Part shown: positions 61,735 to 64,000 of the stretch, in pieces | Position numbering within the stretch: the stretch's first letter is position 1 | How the letters are laid out: the number at the start of each line of letters is the position of its first letter | Made by a program: the position numbers and the translations under genes | The notes under the pieces: generated by a model | Databases searched by the model: none | Told to the model about the DNA's origin: nothing | The model's input: the letters and a program-made list of their open reading frames with translations, nothing else | NCBI GenBank assembly: GCA_948567375.1 | Contig: OX419755.1 | Span: 20,042,517 to 20,106,516 of the forward strand | Reading direction: 5' to 3' | Source of the DNA: Lunularia cruciata | Lineage: Eukaryota > Streptophyta > Marchantiopsida > Lunulariales > Lunulariaceae | Length of the DNA: 64,000 bases

Positions 61735-62974
61735 CAGCTGCTGGCTCACATGTTTTAGGAAGTATCGTGTTTTGAGTTAACCGATGCTATGAATTCACTT
61801 TGAATTAATGGATTGGAGCAGAGTTAATCCAACGGCATCCTGTTTTCGACCATGGTACTTTAAGAATGAAGGGAGGGCTTCGTCTCCAGAGGTTTATATT
61901 TCCGCTACAGTTCCATGGTTTAAATTCAAACTACAGTATCAGATTCCGTGCAATGCATGATGATCTGCCTGTATGTTGCAATCGGACCTCGAATAATCGA
62001 TAATTCTCTTACTCACCTTCTGGTTAATGGGTAACCTCCGCCTGTAGCCGACTGATTCGTAGAGACTGACCACCTCGGGGCATTGCGCATGCGGAAATCT
62101 TTCAATTGAGGAGTGGTTGGATTGAAAGAACTTAGCAACAGGATCTAGCTAAATCGAGTCACCCAAAACTTTCGCAGAACTGACGTTGTCACTCAGGCGA
62201 TGACAAGCAAAATAGAGCCACCAGTTGTTCCAGCCAACGAGTTGTGATGGGGACTTTCTTAAACGCAAAGCACAGACACAGAGAGAAATGAGAACGTATA
62301 AGTGAAGGTTTCCAAGCCTTCACGTTAGAGTTTCTATGTTGCGCAGATTATATTAGCAAGTCCAAGAGTTTAAGGGAGCTCAAACAAGCTCGTTATTGTG
62401 GGGGTACTTATAGACTGAATGAGGATTTTCACTGTAGAATTTGGATTATGTACTTCCACCGACACCCCCCCTGTGTCGAGTTGGTATCGGTATTTTCTTT
62501 GTTTCAGAAAAAGTTAATGCAGTAGTGGAGAGCCAAAGCTTACTCTGAAGTGAAAAGCTCCAATCCTCCTTATTGATTGGCGGGCAGAGTGTATATGAAC
62601 CGAGGGAAGAGAGATCTTGCTTTGGTCTAGAGTCTAGGCAGGCAGGTTGCCGAGGTTTGGGTGAGAATATATAACATATAATAATCTGTATCTACTTAAA
62701 TTCCTCTCGTGATGATTGGTCGCACTACTTTGGTTTTATGATTGAAGCGCTTTACGAAACGAGGTGCACAGCATTCGACCAGAGGGTGAGCGCGCTTATG
62801 GTTGGAGCTGCCGCACAGCCGCTCGCTTAAAATATTTGGGTCATTTAGAATCTTATTGATAGTCGAATTTGTGTTCTTGAAATTGGGGAGGATAGACATT
62901 GTCCCAAGATTCCTCATTGGTTAGATGGTTTCGGAGTGCACAACAGCTGTGTCATCAATTTTCTCTTGTTTCAG

Positions 62975-63961
62975 GACAGAAAACCGACTCAAAACAATAC
63001 ATTGAATTCTGTGTGCTCCATATACAGGTAGGCTCAGTGAACTAACTTTCTTAAGGTTTTAGAAGGGATGGGGAATACTTGTTTATCTTGTATTTGATCA
63101 AATATTTCCTACTTCCACTTAGGTGTATCTGGAGTAGGTGCATATAGAATCTTTTTAATGTGCATCTTTGAACTCTTTGAACTCTTTGCTTCCTAAGACG
63201 ATTGATAGAATCTAAGTCTTGGTTTACAGATTCAATTTCAGATCTTTCCTTATCCTGCTTACTTCGTTGAGTTGTAGTTTGGAGAATTGTGGAATTTTCT
63301 TATGGTCATCTAGGTGCCACTCTTAGCTGATGAGCTGGCTCAGGTAGCTTTTATTTTTATCAGTCAACATTCCGTCTGAGAATGTTGGCTGATACTTGAG
63401 GTACTTGAAACTTACTACCGCAAAAGTGAGGATTCGTAAAATGGCTCCTTATTTGCGATCGGAAACGAGTTATCTTCAATCTGGTAGAAAGAGAGTTTTT
63501 ACAGAACTACTTAGTCGGCAGATCTTTCACTAATAAAGAAAACTAGGATAGAGTTGTTACTTGATCCAACAATTAGATATTTCCGGTCAGGTAGAAAGGT
63601 GCTGAACAGGGAAACACCTGATCAAGGAACAAGCTTGATGCTATCCAGCAGAAAGCAATTGCTCCAGGAATCACGTTATAACGAAAAAAACCTTGACTAT
63701 GTCAAAATTGAAGCACTTGCTTATTGAGTCACAGCATGTCGGAGGAAGTTACCTTCGATCAGGTAGAAACCGGCTGTTCGTCAAATCACCAAATTTGGAA
63801 AGCTGAAAGAAGGTTTGGAAACTTTGCATGAAATTTGTATATCTGAATGGAGATTCAGATATACTGATGAGAATTGGATAATTTTACAGGTGCTGTTCAT
63901 GAAACCGTTTATTCAGGAGGAGAAAGCGAAACCACCCAAACAAAGAAGGCCAAATGGGGAA
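62975..63961 (+). other. Candidate exons of a gene leaving the right edge
   Basis: Two short segments have good splice signals. 62975-63027 lies between TTGTTTCAG and GTAGGC. 63890-63961 lies between ATTTTACAG and GTATGT and is open for 24 codons (VLFMKPFIQEEKAKPPKQRR in one frame). Neither matches a family I know and the frame cannot be fixed. Between them, about 63.47-63.78 kb repeats words like TCAGGTAGAAA several times. Confidence 0.2.
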
Positions 63962-64000
63962 GTATGTCGAATTATTCAAATTATGAGTTTGCTTATTTAC

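Noticed and set aside
63470-63780. Recurring TCAGGTAGAAA-like words as a tandem repeat
   Set aside because: Spacing is irregular and flanking sequence does not align; kept only as a remark in the right-edge entry.

Overview
The window is nuclear DNA of a land plant. Three host genes have canonical GT-AG introns and encode proteins of plant or plant-expanded families, and a Ty3/gypsy chromovirus has the plant-type initiator-tRNA-Met primer site. The order cannot be fixed by eye. A bryophyte, lycophyte or fern fits as well as a seed plant, and I only lean towards a non-flowering plant. I reassembled the host genes exon by exon from splice signals. All three exon sets sum to a multiple of three and read without stops.

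Layout. About 1-16 kb is a genic block read on the minus strand. It holds a nuclear-speckle-type RRM protein (six exons, 300 residues, 4346 down to 1835) and a SAC-domain phosphoinositide phosphatase of the RHD4/SAC6-8 type (twenty exons, 594 residues, 14779 down to 7185). About 16-44 kb is gene-free, transposon-rich and increasingly AT-rich. It contains a decayed PIF/Harbinger-type transposase, an unidentified decayed coiled-coil region, a decayed Myb/SANT-like transposon protein, a chromovirus with both LTRs and a target duplication, two solo LTRs of the same family, and a LINE-like reverse transcriptase remnant. About 45-58 kb carries one very large plus-strand gene of twelve coding exons and 1,816 residues. 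It ends in a DUF789 domain, and its N-terminal part is built from many small exons. About 58-64 kb is mostly intergenic, with weak signs of another plus-strand gene at the right edge.

The most novel signals are five. (1) A short dispersed repeat of about 40-120 bp has at least seven copies, several bracketed by direct repeats of up to 16 bp. It looks like an undescribed SINE-like or retroposed small-RNA family. (2) The DUF789 gene's N-terminus contains a stretch of about 20 residues closely resembling ubiquitin 27-46. (3) The chromovirus LTRs carry perfect heat-shock-element arrays. (4) Two introns of the DUF789 gene hold diverged repeats centred on a CCGTTC-GAACGG hairpin. (5) A possible very large Harbinger-like element may span about 19.4-35.3 kb, with the LTR elements nested in it.

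The host genes are unrelated in function (RNA processing, membrane phosphoinositide turnover, unknown DUF789 role). Nothing suggests a cluster acting together.
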